Shown here one piece after another: positions 53,749 through 63,132 of a stretch of 64,000 nt of DNA (position 1 is its first letter; the number at the start of each line of letters is the position of its first letter). Source of the stretch: an uncultured SAR116 cluster alpha proteobacterium. Lineage in GTDB: Bacteria > Pseudomonadota > Alphaproteobacteria > Puniceispirillales > Puniceispirillaceae. The notes under the pieces are model-generated. The model did no database searches. It was not told the DNA's origin and saw only the letters and a program-made list of their open reading frames with translations. The stretch is taken from NCBI GenBank assembly GCA_902622515.1, contig CACNQE010000011.1, positions 1 through 64,000 of the forward strand, given 5' to 3'. The position numbers and the translations under genes are program-made.

Positions 53749-54579
53749 ATGACCTCAAAAAAATTTCATGCCTCTCAGCGTCGTGATATGATTCTTTCCT
53801 CCCTTGAAGAAGAAGGGCTAGTAACAGTTCCTATGATCGCTAAGCTCTGCGACACTTCAGAGATGACTATTCGTCGAGATTTTGATTTTTTAGAAGGGCT
53901 AGGACTACTAGCTCGCACACACGGTGGTGCAATTCTACCTAATAGTCCATCGGCAAAAAAGTTTGATACAATAGAACCTAGCCTTGACCGCCGAAACGTT
54001 TTAAACCAACGGGCAAAATTTGCTATTGCTGCTTTAGCAGCACAACAAATTGGACCAAATCAAACAATTGCATTAGACGTAGGCTCTACTGTGTTTGCTC
54101 TAGCGGATCGTATCAAAGAAATGCCTATTCGAGTTTTTTCCACCTCACTACCAATTGCCCGTCACCTCGGACAATCCGGTGCTAAGGTGTATGTGCCCGG
54201 CGGCGAAGTTCAGGGCTCAGAACCATCAATAGTGGGTGTAAAAGCAGTTGAGGATTTAAGGCGCTTCCACTTTGACATCTCTTTCCTTGGTGTTTCGGGA
54301 TTGGCGGAAGACGGATTCTACGATTATTCAATAGAAGAAACAGAAATAAAAGCTGCAATGGTCTCGCAATCTAAACGCAATATTGTTTTAATGGATAGTT
54401 CTAAATTTGGTAGAGTATCGGTTGCAAGAGTTTCTGAACTTACTAATATCAGCATGCTTATAACAGAGAAAATACCGCCTGAACCTCTGCTAGAATCTTT
54501 AGAAGCAGCTGGTGTCGAAATTCTAATTGCATCGAGTGTCGTTACTAAAATGAGAAAGGAGATTTATAATGGTTTTTGA
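53749..54579 (+). CDS. DeoR/GlpR-family transcriptional regulator
   Basis: A 276-aa repressor from ATG 53749 (AGGGAAC upstream; earlier in-frame starts exist). The N-terminal helix-turn-helix is VTVPMIAKLCDTSEMTIRRDFDFLE, with the family signature RTHGGAIL, and the sugar-phosphate binding domain follows (ALDVGSTVFALADRI, FLGVSGL). It is divergent from the SDR/ABC operon and likely controls both sides. The effector would be a sugar phosphate. It overlaps the BtpA gene by 11 bases. Confidence 0.88.
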   Translation: MTSKKFHASQRRDMILSSLEEEGLVTVPMIAKLCDTSEMTIRRDFDFLEGLGLLARTHGGAILPNSPSAKKFDTIEPSLDRRNVLNQRAKFAIAALAAQQIGPNQTIALDVGSTVFALADRIKEMPIRVFSTSLPIARHLGQSGAKVYVPGGEVQGSEPSIVGVKAVEDLRRFHFDISFLGVSGLAEDGFYDYSIEETEIKAAMVSQSKRNIVLMDSSKFGRVSVARVSELTNISMLITEKIPPEPLLESLEAAGVEILIASSVVTKMRKEIYNGF

Positions 54580-55375
54580 CTTCTTTGGAGAGAAGAAAAA
54601 GGTGGTGATTTCCATGGCACACATTGGTGCTCTGCCAGGCTCGCCACTTTTTGACGCTGACGGCGGAATAGATAAGCTAATTGAAGACGTTTCAATAGAC
54701 ATTGAACAGCTACAATCTGGGGGGGTCGATTCAATAATGTTTGGCAATGAAAATGATCGGCCATATGTTCTTAAAGCGACACCCGAAAGCATTGCAGCTA
54801 TGACAATGATTGTATCGACACTTAAGCCAATGTTGAAAGTACCATTCGGTGTAAACTATTTATGGGATCCGACTGCTACTGTTGCTATTGGTTCTGTGAC
54901 GGGTGCATCATTTGTTCGCGAAATCTTTACAGGAGTATTTGCTTCTGACATGGGTGTTTGGGCTCCAGACTGTGCACAAGCAAGCCGACTTCGTTCCAGT
55001 CTAAACAAAAATGATATGAAAATGTTTTTTAATATAAATGCCGAATTTGCCCATTCTTTAGACCAGCGAAATATTGAATTAAGGGCAAAATCTGCCATAT
55101 TTTCGTCTTTAGCTGACGCCATCCTAGTATCAGGTCCGATCACAGGCCAACCTGCGGATAGCTCTGACCTTCAAAAAGTTGCCGAGGCTGTCGGAGATTT
55201 AGTACCAGTTTTTGCAAATACGGGAGTGAATATAGACAATGTAAATAAAGTCATGTCAGTTGCATCCGGTTGCGTTATAGGAACACATTTTAAGGTTGAC
55301 GGCAATACATGGAATAAGGTCGACGGTGAACGTGTAAAACGATTTATGGATGTAGTAAATAGGCTACGCGGATGA
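54569..55375 (+). CDS. BtpA/SgcQ family protein (TIM barrel)
   Basis: A 268-aa protein. ISMAHIGALPGSPLFDADGG, GVDSIMFGNENDRPY and the C-terminal ILVSGPITGQPADSSDLQKV and GCVIGTHFKVDGNTWNKVDGERVKRFM match the BtpA/SgcQ family, which includes proteins of unknown or sugar-linked role. It overlaps the DeoR gene by 11 bases and the kinase by four. In this operon it is likely an isomerase or aldolase-like enzyme acting on the phosphorylated sugar; not proven. Confidence 0.82.
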   Translation: MVFDFFGEKKKVVISMAHIGALPGSPLFDADGGIDKLIEDVSIDIEQLQSGGVDSIMFGNENDRPYVLKATPESIAAMTMIVSTLKPMLKVPFGVNYLWDPTATVAIGSVTGASFVREIFTGVFASDMGVWAPDCAQASRLRSSLNKNDMKMFFNINAEFAHSLDQRNIELRAKSAIFSSLADAILVSGPITGQPADSSDLQKVAEAVGDLVPVFANTGVNIDNVNKVMSVASGCVIGTHFKVDGNTWNKVDGERVKRFMDVVNRLRG

Positions 55376-56865
55376 GTTACGTAATTGGGCTTGATATTGG
55401 AACTACATCTACAATAGGCATTTTGCTTAGTTTACCTGATAAAATTTTAGGTCACGCCACTCGACCTGTAAAACTGAGCTCCCCATTCCCAGGATGGGCA
55501 GAGGAAAATCCAGACGAATGGTGGAAGAATGTTGTTGAAATCATTCCTGAACTCATATCAAAAGCGAAAATTAATCCAGAGGAAATCCATGCTGTAGGTG
55601 TAACAGGGATGCTCCCAGCTGTGGTATTACTCGACTCTTTAGGTAGAGTACTTCGTCCTTCTATCCAACAAAGTGACGGTCGTTGTGGTGAGCAAGTTCA
55701 GGAGATAAAATTAGAGTTTGAAGAACAAGAATTCATCAAAAAAACGGGAAATGGTATTAATCAGCAATTAGTTGCTGCAAAATTGCGTTGGATAGAAAAA
55801 CATGAACCTGAGATATTTGTACAAATCAGTACAGTTTTTGGTTCTTACGACTTCATCAACTGGAAACTCACTGGTGAAAAAGCAGTTGAACAAAACTGGG
55901 CACTTGAAGCAGGGTTTGTCGATACTGCTACTGGTTTGATTTCTGATGACTTGGTCTCTTTAGGACACATCCCCCGTTCTGCTATACCTCGCAAAATTGC
56001 CTCTCATTCTGTTCTCGGAAAAATAAATGAGGACTCTGCAAAGGCAACTGGACTTTCGAAAAGTACATTGGTTGTTGGGGGTGCAGCTGATCATATAGCA
56101 TCAGCTTATGTTGCTGGAGTAAACCAACCTGGAGACGTTTTGCTTAAGTTTGGTGGAGCGACTGACATTATGATTGCTACTGACAAACTGAAACCTGACC
56201 CTCGTATGTTTCTTGACCTCCATTTAATACCTGGTCTGTATATGCCAAATGGTTGTATGGCATCTGGTGGCTCTGCTCTTAACTGGTTTGTTGATAAGTT
56301 AGCCAAAGGTGAGAGAGAAAATGCACAGTCATGCGGGATTACACTACATCAATACCTTGACAAAATCGCTACTGAAACACTTCCTGGGTCCGAGGGTGTC
56401 CAGATTATTCCTTATTTCTTAGGTGAAAAGACACCAATACATGACCCATATGCTCGTGGAATTATTCGCGGAATCAGTTTAAACCATGACATACGACATT
56501 TGTGGCGCGCACTGCTTGAGGGTTTTGGATATGCGTTCCGACACCATATAGAGGTTTTTAATGAGATGGGCCATCCAACTACACGTTTTCTGGCCTCAGA
56601 TGGTGGCTCTAATTCAAATCTTTGGATGCAAATTTGTGCTGACATATTGCAACAACCTATTCAATTGTTGAGAGGACACCCAGGTTCCTGTCTTGGGGCG
56701 GCTTGGATGGCAGTTATTGGGTCAAAAATGAGTGATGACTGGTTTGGCATTACAGCTTTTGTTTCTTACAGTAACCTTATTGAACCTAATACCCAAAATG
56801 CTGAACTTTATAACAAAGGATACCGCACCTTCCGTCAAACATATCAAGCCTTAGTTGAAGTATAA
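55372..56865 (+). CDS. FGGY-family carbohydrate kinase (xylulokinase-like)
   Basis: A 497-aa kinase. The phosphate loop is GLDIGTTSTIGIL, the catalytic aspartate lies in GAADHIASAYVAGVNQPGDVL, and SDGGSNSNLWMQICADILQQP is the C-terminal FGGY signature. It would phosphorylate the imported sugar or polyol. It overlaps the BtpA gene by four bases (ATGA) and precedes the HAD phosphatase by three. The sugar is unknown. Confidence 0.9.
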   Translation: MSYVIGLDIGTTSTIGILLSLPDKILGHATRPVKLSSPFPGWAEENPDEWWKNVVEIIPELISKAKINPEEIHAVGVTGMLPAVVLLDSLGRVLRPSIQQSDGRCGEQVQEIKLEFEEQEFIKKTGNGINQQLVAAKLRWIEKHEPEIFVQISTVFGSYDFINWKLTGEKAVEQNWALEAGFVDTATGLISDDLVSLGHIPRSAIPRKIASHSVLGKINEDSAKATGLSKSTLVVGGAADHIASAYVAGVNQPGDVLLKFGGATDIMIATDKLKPDPRMFLDLHLIPGLYMPNGCMASGGSALNWFVDKLAKGERENAQSCGITLHQYLDKIATETLPGSEGVQIIPYFLGEKTPIHDPYARGIIRGISLNHDIRHLWRALLEGFGYAFRHHIEVFNEMGHPTTRFLASDGGSNSNLWMQICADILQQPIQLLRGHPGSCLGAAWMAVIGSKMSDDWFGITAFVSYSNLIEPNTQNAELYNKGYRTFRQTYQALVEV

Positions 56866-56868
56866 ATT

Positions 56869-57504
56869 ATGATAAAGGCAGTAGCCTGGGATATAGATGG
56901 AACACTCGTAGATAGCGAACCTCTTCATTTAAAATCACTAATATTGGTTTGTGAGAAATACAACGTTGATATTTCTGACCTCCCAAATGAATATTTCATC
57001 GGTGTAAATCTCCACGGTGTTTGGGAGGCACTACAAAAGCGCTTCCCTGTTGGCCTTAAATTTGAAGAATGGGCACACCAAATCAATAATTTTTATTTAG
57101 CTAATAGTTCAACTTTAATTACGATGCCGCATGCTTCAGATATTATAAAAGAGCTGCACATTATGGATATTTCACAAGTAGCTGTTTCAAACTCTAACCG
57201 GCTGGTAGTAGACATTAATCTTGCAGCTCTAGGAGTATCAAAAATTTTTAATTTTTCTCTCTCTCTGGACGATGTAAAAATAGGTAAACCAGATCCAACT
57301 CCTTATAAAATAGCTGCAAAGAAACTGGGGCTCAAACCATATGAAATTTTAGCTGTTGAAGACAGCATCTCAGGCATCGTCTCAGCACAAAAAGCAGGAC
57401 TGGTGGTTGCTGCATTAAATGTTCGTGGAAACCACGAGAAAGCTGCAGATTTTTCAATAACCTCACTAAAGGAGATGATTAATTTAATAACAAAAAAAAT
57501 ATGA
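56869..57504 (+). CDS. HAD-family hydrolase (beta-phosphoglucomutase/phosphatase-like)
   Basis: A 211-aa HAD hydrolase with motif I DIDGTLVDSEP, motif II in AVSNSN, the lysine GKPDPTPY and motif IV VEDSISG. It would act on a sugar phosphate, by dephosphorylation or a mutase reaction. It is the last gene of the DeoR-BtpA-kinase operon, three bases after the kinase stop. Confidence 0.88.
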   Translation: MIKAVAWDIDGTLVDSEPLHLKSLILVCEKYNVDISDLPNEYFIGVNLHGVWEALQKRFPVGLKFEEWAHQINNFYLANSSTLITMPHASDIIKELHIMDISQVAVSNSNRLVVDINLAALGVSKIFNFSLSLDDVKIGKPDPTPYKIAAKKLGLKPYEILAVEDSISGIVSAQKAGLVVAALNVRGNHEKAADFSITSLKEMINLITKKI

Positions 57505-57727
57505 TTTTGCAGAATTAATTTAAGTCTAGATCTTATAAATCCTAATAGAAAATATTTAAAAATTACTATACGAAATTAAAATATAAATTGAGATTTTATT
57601 AGTGGCTTAAGCTCTACTTACTTTAATGTAATTGATTTAATTAAAGTTCGACCTAAACCAGTGAAAAAATAGTTTTTGTCTTGAAACATCAATGAAATTT
57701 TTCTCCTCAATAGAGCAGTTAAATTTA

Positions 57728-59458
57728 TCAAATGATAGGCAGCAATAAATATGGAATATTCTTTTCTGAAAAGTGAAGCGATATTCTTTTTCCAAAAACA
57801 TCCAGTGGTCTGTCATTAGGGTCGTTATGTAAAAACGGGCCACAACCCGAAAATTTATTCATATTAGGAAGTGTACTGCCTCCACCAGATTGATTTACAT
57901 AGTCTCTTCCTCTAATGGTAAGAGCTATTCTGTAATTCTTAGGTATTACTATTGAAGTTGGCCAAATCTCGATATCTAACTCATATATTTTTTGAGGCTC
58001 TAATGGCTGGATTTCGTCATGTGTATAATAGGGCCTATAAGGTTTGCTCATATTTGGATCTAGTTTTCTGTGAGACGCACGCAGCCATCCCTGTCCTACA
58101 GGGGTATTTGGGTCTAATGCACCGTTGAAAGTAATTTCTTTAAAATCTTCGGAGAACACTCGTACGACTAAAAATAAATCAGCATCCGTAGACTCAGATG
58201 AAATAAATAATTTTGATGCCATTGGGCCTGTTATTTCTGTTTCACCAGACAATGGCTTACTTACAAAAGTTATACCTTCTCCAAAACCATCATATTCAAT
58301 TTTGGTTTTTTCAAATATTTGTTCTTCTGAAGAAAGCGAGCCGGTTGGTGTTAGATATAACTTGGTCCAATTTGTTCGCTTTAATGGCCACTCATTCTCT
58401 TTTCTCTCAACAAATTTATTGCCAGGATACCTTACCTGTAAAGTAACTCTGGGCTCATTTCTCCAATTATTATCTTCCCCTTTGAGATAATGTCCAAAAA
58501 ACCTCTTCTGAATATTTACGCCATAATCAGTATAAAACTCTGTCCAATGCTCCAAGCCATGAACTTCAAGCCATTTCTCAGTAGAAGCAATTTTGTTAAA
58601 ACCCTCAAAATTACCTCGAGAATGAAGTGATTGCCCCCCCCAATTTGCTGCTGATAAAACAGGCACGGTAATTTTTGAGAAATCTGGTATTCTTTCCTGC
58701 CAGTATTGGTCCGTAACTAATTTATTGCTGAACATATCTCTATTCATATTAGTGCGATTATAACCAAGTTCTTCATTTGATAAAGTGAGCGGCCCTGACA
58801 CATAATCACCATTAATCCGAGCTTTATATCCGTTCACACCTAAACCATTTTGTCTTGGAATGCATCGCCCTTTATACCAATTACCGCCATATGTACAATA
58901 TATACCACCATGATAAGCCCATTCTCTGTATAGATCATGCGCACCCTCCCAAATACACATTGCCGCAAGGTTGGGCGGCTGCAATTCAGCAACTTGCCAC
59001 TGGTTAATTGCATAATAGGAAATTCCGTTCAAACCAATTTTTCCATTTGACCACTCTTGCTGGGCGGCCCATTCAATACAGTTATAAAAATCCTTAGTTT
59101 CACGTGGTGAAAATGGGTCTAAATAACCAGGTGAACGTCCTGCACCCCTCGAATCTATTCGCACACAAACGTAACCATCAGGAACCCATCTTTCAGGATC
59201 TACAACTTCCCAATTCTGATATTTGCAAGAAGAATTAGCCATAACTTCTGGAAACTTATCTACCATGATGTCCCATTGAGGCTTATAACCATCTCTAAAG
59301 TCGAGCCATTTACCATAAACCCCATAAGTCATAATTACTGGATACTTACCAACTTTTTCAGGAGAAAAAATATCTGCTCTTAATATGAGACCGTCATCCA
59401 TTTCAATTGGATGATCCCAGTAAATTTTCATACCATCATTAAAAGTAATTTTTGTCAT
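57728..59458 (-). CDS. CocE/NonD family hydrolase (X-Pro dipeptidyl-peptidase type)
   Basis: A 576-aa alpha/beta hydrolase with a C-terminal jelly-roll domain. The catalytic serine is in LNGISYYA near residue 155, and the histidine is probably in HGLEHWTEFY. RGAGRSPGYLDPFSPRETKDF and GSTLPNMNKFSGCG near the end fit the CocE/NonD family, which cleaves esters and amides (cocaine, glutaryl and other acyl groups). I chose ATG 59458; a TTG seven codons earlier is also open. The substrate is unknown. Confidence 0.85.
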   Translation of the reverse strand: MTKITFNDGMKIYWDHPIEMDDGLILRADIFSPEKVGKYPVIMTYGVYGKWLDFRDGYKPQWDIMVDKFPEVMANSSCKYQNWEVVDPERWVPDGYVCVRIDSRGAGRSPGYLDPFSPRETKDFYNCIEWAAQQEWSNGKIGLNGISYYAINQWQVAELQPPNLAAMCIWEGAHDLYREWAYHGGIYCTYGGNWYKGRCIPRQNGLGVNGYKARINGDYVSGPLTLSNEELGYNRTNMNRDMFSNKLVTDQYWQERIPDFSKITVPVLSAANWGGQSLHSRGNFEGFNKIASTEKWLEVHGLEHWTEFYTDYGVNIQKRFFGHYLKGEDNNWRNEPRVTLQVRYPGNKFVERKENEWPLKRTNWTKLYLTPTGSLSSEEQIFEKTKIEYDGFGEGITFVSKPLSGETEITGPMASKLFISSESTDADLFLVVRVFSEDFKEITFNGALDPNTPVGQGWLRASHRKLDPNMSKPYRPYYTHDEIQPLEPQKIYELDIEIWPTSIVIPKNYRIALTIRGRDYVNQSGGGSTLPNMNKFSGCGPFLHNDPNDRPLDVFGKRISLHFSEKNIPYLLLPII

Positions 59459-59498
59459 AAGATTAAATAACCCTGGCAATTATTGAATTCTTTAACTG

Positions 59499-59508
59499 TT
59501 GTATACAA
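59499..59508. promoter_or_regulatory. Perfect palindrome TTGTATACAA (GntR-type operator) between divergent genes
   Basis: A perfect 10-bp palindrome lies in the 174-base gap between the CocE-like gene and the AhpD-like gene. TTGTATACAA is the consensus of FCD-type GntR repressors such as VanR or FadR-like regulators. No regulator gene is adjacent, so the match is suggestive only. Confidence 0.5.
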
Positions 59509-59632
59509 AACAATAAAAGTCAAATTCAATAACGTGCTTGTCTGATAAGCTTAGTTTCTTTTTTTTAACTATTTGACACTATTTTTTAATTTTGCTCAGA
59601 TTAAACTATTGGAATTAATTAAGGGGAAAGCC

Positions 59633-60283
59633 ATGCAACGCGTTTCTAATTTAGAAAAAGAAGACTACACCACGTCAGAAAAAGAAATCTTTGACGCGGC
59701 AGAACAGTTTTTAGGCAGGACATCAAACCTTATGAAAATTCTAATTACACATACACCAGAGATTGCCCGGTGGTGGTTAGGATTTCTTGTATCTATTCGT
59801 CAAGATGGACTTGGCTCTAACTCTGATGTAAAGTTACGTGGACTAGCCTGCGTAAAAACTTCCATGACAAATGAATGTAACTATTGCACATCTCATACGA
59901 GAATTTACGCAAAAGGCATTGGTCTTAGTGATGAACAAATTATATCATTATCAACAGATGATTATAAGACATCTTCTTTATTTACAAATCGAGAAAAATT
60001 GGCTCTTGAATGGGCTGAAGCTGTTACTCTCAATCAATCTCGTGATAACCAAGAGCTTGCGGATAGAATGAAATCTGAGTTTTCAGATAGGGAAATTATA
60101 GAAATTACGCTCGCCTCTGGTTTGTTCAATCTTGGTAATAGATTAAATGATTCTTTTGTATCTGAACTAGAGAGTGAAACATATAACAAAAAACAATGGA
60201 ATGCAGTTGGAAAATTATCTATTGATGCATTAGAGGATTTTGCTTCTAAATTTCCCAATCAAAAATTTCGAGATGTTGAGTAA
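59633..60283 (+). CDS. Carboxymuconolactone decarboxylase family protein (AhpD-like)
   Basis: A 216-aa protein of the AhpD/CMD fold from ATG 59633, preceded by AAGGGGAAAG; an earlier in-frame start would add 20 residues. It has the redox motif CNYCTSH (CxxC with histidine), and LGRTSNLMKILITHTPEIARWWLGF, split as TSNLMKILITHTPEI and WWLGF. A peroxidase-like or CoA-linked redox role is known for the family. It is followed after 9 bases by the PQQ-type dehydrogenase. Confidence 0.85.
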   Translation: MQRVSNLEKEDYTTSEKEIFDAAEQFLGRTSNLMKILITHTPEIARWWLGFLVSIRQDGLGSNSDVKLRGLACVKTSMTNECNYCTSHTRIYAKGIGLSDEQIISLSTDDYKTSSLFTNREKLALEWAEAVTLNQSRDNQELADRMKSEFSDREIIEITLASGLFNLGNRLNDSFVSELESETYNKKQWNAVGKLSIDALEDFASKFPNQKFRDVE

Positions 60284-60292
60284 AACTTATAA

Positions 60293-61450
60293 GTGAGAAA
60301 TACCATAAAAAATATCTCTTTTATTTCTATTATTATATGTGTAACCAGCATCTTCTATCACCCTAGTCAAGCGAGAGAGATTTCTGGGACTACAGGCAGC
60401 AAGATTTTTGGAGAAATAATATCAACATTTAGCCAGCCTTGGGCCATATCTTTTATCAATAGCAATACCATGCTTGTTACAACAAAAGGTGGTACGTTAT
60501 GGCTTGTGGATTCTTCTGGGTTTAAGAAATCAATTGCAAATATTCCTAAAGTATCAGTTGGAGGTCAAGGTGGTTTAGGGGATGTGATTGTTCACCCAGA
60601 TTTTGCTTCTAATAATCTTATTTATCTATCTTATGTCTCATCGGATGATTTTGGGGTTTCAAAATTTGCCAAAGTTATTAGGGCAAAGTTAGAAATTACG
60701 GACGAACCTTACTTAACTGATGTAACTGATATATGGCTACAAACTCCAGCAACTATAGGAAATGGTCACTTCTCTTACAGAATGGTATTTGGACCCTCCG
60801 GTTCTGACTATGAGTTAGATTTATTTATAAGTTCTGGCGATAGGCAAAAAATGACCCCTGCCCAAAACTGGAATAGCGACTTGGGTAAAATTATAAGACT
60901 AAAAGAAGACGGAGCAATACCAAAGGATAACCCCTTTCAAGATAATGGTGACCGCGCAAAATCCTTTTGGACAATGGGGCATAGGAATGCTCTTGGTCTT
61001 GCTTTTGATAGTAACGACCAACTTTGGTCTACTGAAATGGGGCCAAAGAACGGTGATGAGCTTAATTTAATTCAAAAAGGTAAGAATTATGGTTGGCCAG
61101 TCGTATCTGAAGGAAGCCACTACAGTGGTATACCCATTCCCCCTCACGAAACACGGCCTGAATTTCAAGCTCCAATGGTATTTTGGAACCCGACAATTGC
61201 TCCTTCTGGCTTAGATTTTTATGAAGGAGATGAATTTCCATCTTGGCAGGGTAACGCGCTAATAGGTGGTTTGAGAAGTAGAGCGCTTATTAGAGTAGCG
61301 TTTGATGAAGATGGTCCAAAAGAAAAAGAGAGATTTCATTGGTCAAAAAGAGTTCGTGATGTAGAGGTGTGCCAGAAGGGTTTTATCTGGGTAATAGAAG
61401 ATGGCAATGATGCAAAATTAATAAAATTCACTAATTCTAAAAAGAGCTAA
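60293..61450 (+). CDS. PQQ-dependent sugar dehydrogenase (soluble aldose dehydrogenase-like)
   Basis: A 385-aa protein from a GTG start, with a signal peptide (residues 1-27, SFISIIICVTSIFYHPSQA). The six-bladed propeller motifs FSQPWAISFI, GQGGLGDVIVHPDF, GHFSYRMVFGPSG, MGPKNGDELNL and GLRSRALIRVAF match the soluble glucose dehydrogenase / YliI group. It acts in the periplasm and would pass electrons from an aldose to PQQ. Its neighbour suggests a common redox pathway; the substrate is unknown. Confidence 0.85.
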   Translation: MRNTIKNISFISIIICVTSIFYHPSQAREISGTTGSKIFGEIISTFSQPWAISFINSNTMLVTTKGGTLWLVDSSGFKKSIANIPKVSVGGQGGLGDVIVHPDFASNNLIYLSYVSSDDFGVSKFAKVIRAKLEITDEPYLTDVTDIWLQTPATIGNGHFSYRMVFGPSGSDYELDLFISSGDRQKMTPAQNWNSDLGKIIRLKEDGAIPKDNPFQDNGDRAKSFWTMGHRNALGLAFDSNDQLWSTEMGPKNGDELNLIQKGKNYGWPVVSEGSHYSGIPIPPHETRPEFQAPMVFWNPTIAPSGLDFYEGDEFPSWQGNALIGGLRSRALIRVAFDEDGPKEKERFHWSKRVRDVEVCQKGFIWVIEDGNDAKLIKFTNSKKS

Positions 61451-61469
61451 TCGATTTTTTCTTCAATAA

Positions 61470-61883
61470 CTAAAGTTTTGATCTTTTAATAAGGTATTTT
61501 CTTATCTCTAAATCATTTTGCGATAAGGCTGATGTAATCGGGTCCCCCCAAACAGGTTGAGGCCATTTTGCATCATCCTTATGGCGTGCAATAACGTGTA
61601 AATGAAATTGAGATACAATATTCCCGATAGAGGCAATGTTTATTTTATCCGCATTTTGTGTTTGACTCAAAAACTGACTAAGTTTCCTTGTATAAATAAG
61701 CAGATTTTTTTCTACCTTTATTGGTAAATCATGCCAGTCTTTTAAGTCAGAAATTGTTGGAACAAGAATATACCAGAAATAGCGAGAATCATTAAATGCT
61801 CTAATTTGAATATCCTCAAAAATGTCAATCAAAAAACTATTATCTTCTAGCCTCTGATCTAATTTGAAATTAGACAAAAACAC
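61470..61883 (-). CDS. HIT-domain protein
   Basis: A 137-aa nucleotide hydrolase-like protein. The histidine triad lies in SQFHLHVIARHKDD near residue 93 (H-x-H), and the N-terminus LSNFKLDQRLEDNSFLIDIF is usual for the HIT family. It is convergent with the PQQ dehydrogenase. Its nucleotide substrate is unknown. Confidence 0.82.
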   Translation of the reverse strand: MFLSNFKLDQRLEDNSFLIDIFEDIQIRAFNDSRYFWYILVPTISDLKDWHDLPIKVEKNLLIYTRKLSQFLSQTQNADKINIASIGNIVSQFHLHVIARHKDDAKWPQPVWGDPITSALSQNDLEIRKYLIKRSKL

Positions 61884-62027
61884 TCTCCTTTTTATTTTAT
61901 TCTGCCAAAATAGTCATTATAGCTCATGCAACTTCACTTAATTCTGCTATTCTCTCTTTTCAGTATCCTAGACAAATATTTGGACTAGATACAATATGGC
62001 GTTTATTTATTAAGTTAAGAGGCGGAT

Positions 62028-62264
62028 ATGCTCAAAAAATTAACAAAGAACATAATTTTAGAGTGGTTTGGGGTTCTAACAGCTATTTTGTATTCCATGT
62101 TGATTGCGCTTAATATCGGAGCGGAGTTTCTTGGTTTTTCGTTATTATTAATTTCTGCTATTTCAATTGCTATCTGGGCATATCGCAATAATTTTAAAGG
62201 GATATTAGTATTACAAATTTTTTACGCCTCTGCAGGGCTTGTCGGCATGTTAAGATGGTTTTAA
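62028..62264 (+). CDS. Small membrane protein of unknown function
   Basis: A 78-aa protein with about three hydrophobic segments (ILEWFGVLTAILYSMLIALN; FLGFSLLLISAISIAIWAY; ILVLQIFYASAGLVGML). RBS-like AAGAGG lies before the ATG. No family is recognised. Confidence 0.55.
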   Translation: MLKKLTKNIILEWFGVLTAILYSMLIALNIGAEFLGFSLLLISAISIAIWAYRNNFKGILVLQIFYASAGLVGMLRWF

Positions 62265-62361
62265 GCAAACAAAACTATTTTAAGTATTAAAATTCCAAAT
62301 AGGATTTTCTTTTTTATGGTATAATTTGAGTGCTGGTTAATTTTGTTTGATAGAGAATAAT

Positions 62362-62601
62362 ATGTCACTTAAATCTTTTTTTTACGACAGATTGTTACTA
62401 ATAGGTGTTTTGGTTACTGCTGCTTTAATTCTCTGGTGGTTGACTGATGATATAATTGTAGCGCTGGTATGTCTTTTTTCATTAATTATGATTTCTTTCA
62501 TTGCACGATTATATCAGCCGTGGAATGAAGAAAAAGTAATTGAAGAATTAAACATTCAAAATAAAAAAAAACCAAAAAAGCCTTTTTCACAGGACCGATG
62601 A
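62362..62601 (+). CDS. Small membrane protein of unknown function
   Basis: A 79-aa protein from ATG 62362 (an upstream TTG is also open). Two close hydrophobic segments (LLIGVLVTAALILWWL; IIVALVCLFSLIMISFI) are followed by a charged, lysine-rich tail. It overlaps the next gene by four bases (ATGA), so both are translated together. No family recognised. Confidence 0.55.
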   Translation: MSLKSFFYDRLLLIGVLVTAALILWWLTDDIIVALVCLFSLIMISFIARLYQPWNEEKVIEELNIQNKKKPKKPFSQDR

Positions 62602-63101
62602 TGCATCATTTTCTGGTTATGACAAAATTTTTTTTGGTAACAATGATATTTTTTTTCCCAGTCATAAAATACCTAGAAGCAGAGACTAAGACAGCCGAAA
62701 TTTGGAATGGTGTTTGGTTTACATGCGAATTTTCTCAGCGCACAAGAGCGCCTGATGACAAATGCAATATGTTTGATAATGAAGGTTTTAGAGTCAACAA
62801 TGGCATATTTACCTATCTTGAAATGATAAATTCTGCGGAAGAAAACTGTCGCGGCAACAAAAAAGGGCATTGCTTTAACAGCAATATGAATAGTATTTTC
62901 GTGAAAGAATCTCCCATTGGAAAGATTGATATTGGACCGGATTACTTATTTGTTAAATATCTTGGATGCAAACAACGCTTTTGGTTTAAGAAAGCAGAGA
63001 ACTACTATGCTGTTATTCCAGATAAAAAAAATTGCTTTTGGGCATCAAAGCGACATTTTTACGTTGCACGTTATTTAGGAGAATTGTCTGTTAAGGATTA
63101 A
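62598..63101 (+). CDS. Secreted protein of unknown function
   Basis: A 167-aa protein with a signal peptide (MTKFFLVTMIFFFPVIKYLE), then AEIWNGVWFTCEFSQRTRAP and several cysteines (Cys in VWFTC, DKCNMF, NCRGN, HCFN, GCKQRF, NCFW) that could form disulfides. Translation is coupled to the preceding membrane protein. Its plan resembles that of the secreted protein at 42635. No domain recognised. Confidence 0.5.
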   Translation: MMHHFLVMTKFFLVTMIFFFPVIKYLEAETKTAEIWNGVWFTCEFSQRTRAPDDKCNMFDNEGFRVNNGIFTYLEMINSAEENCRGNKKGHCFNSNMNSIFVKESPIGKIDIGPDYLFVKYLGCKQRFWFKKAENYYAVIPDKKNCFWASKRHFYVARYLGELSVKD

Positions 63102-63132
63102 GTTTATTTTCATCAAAATAACCGCCATATAC

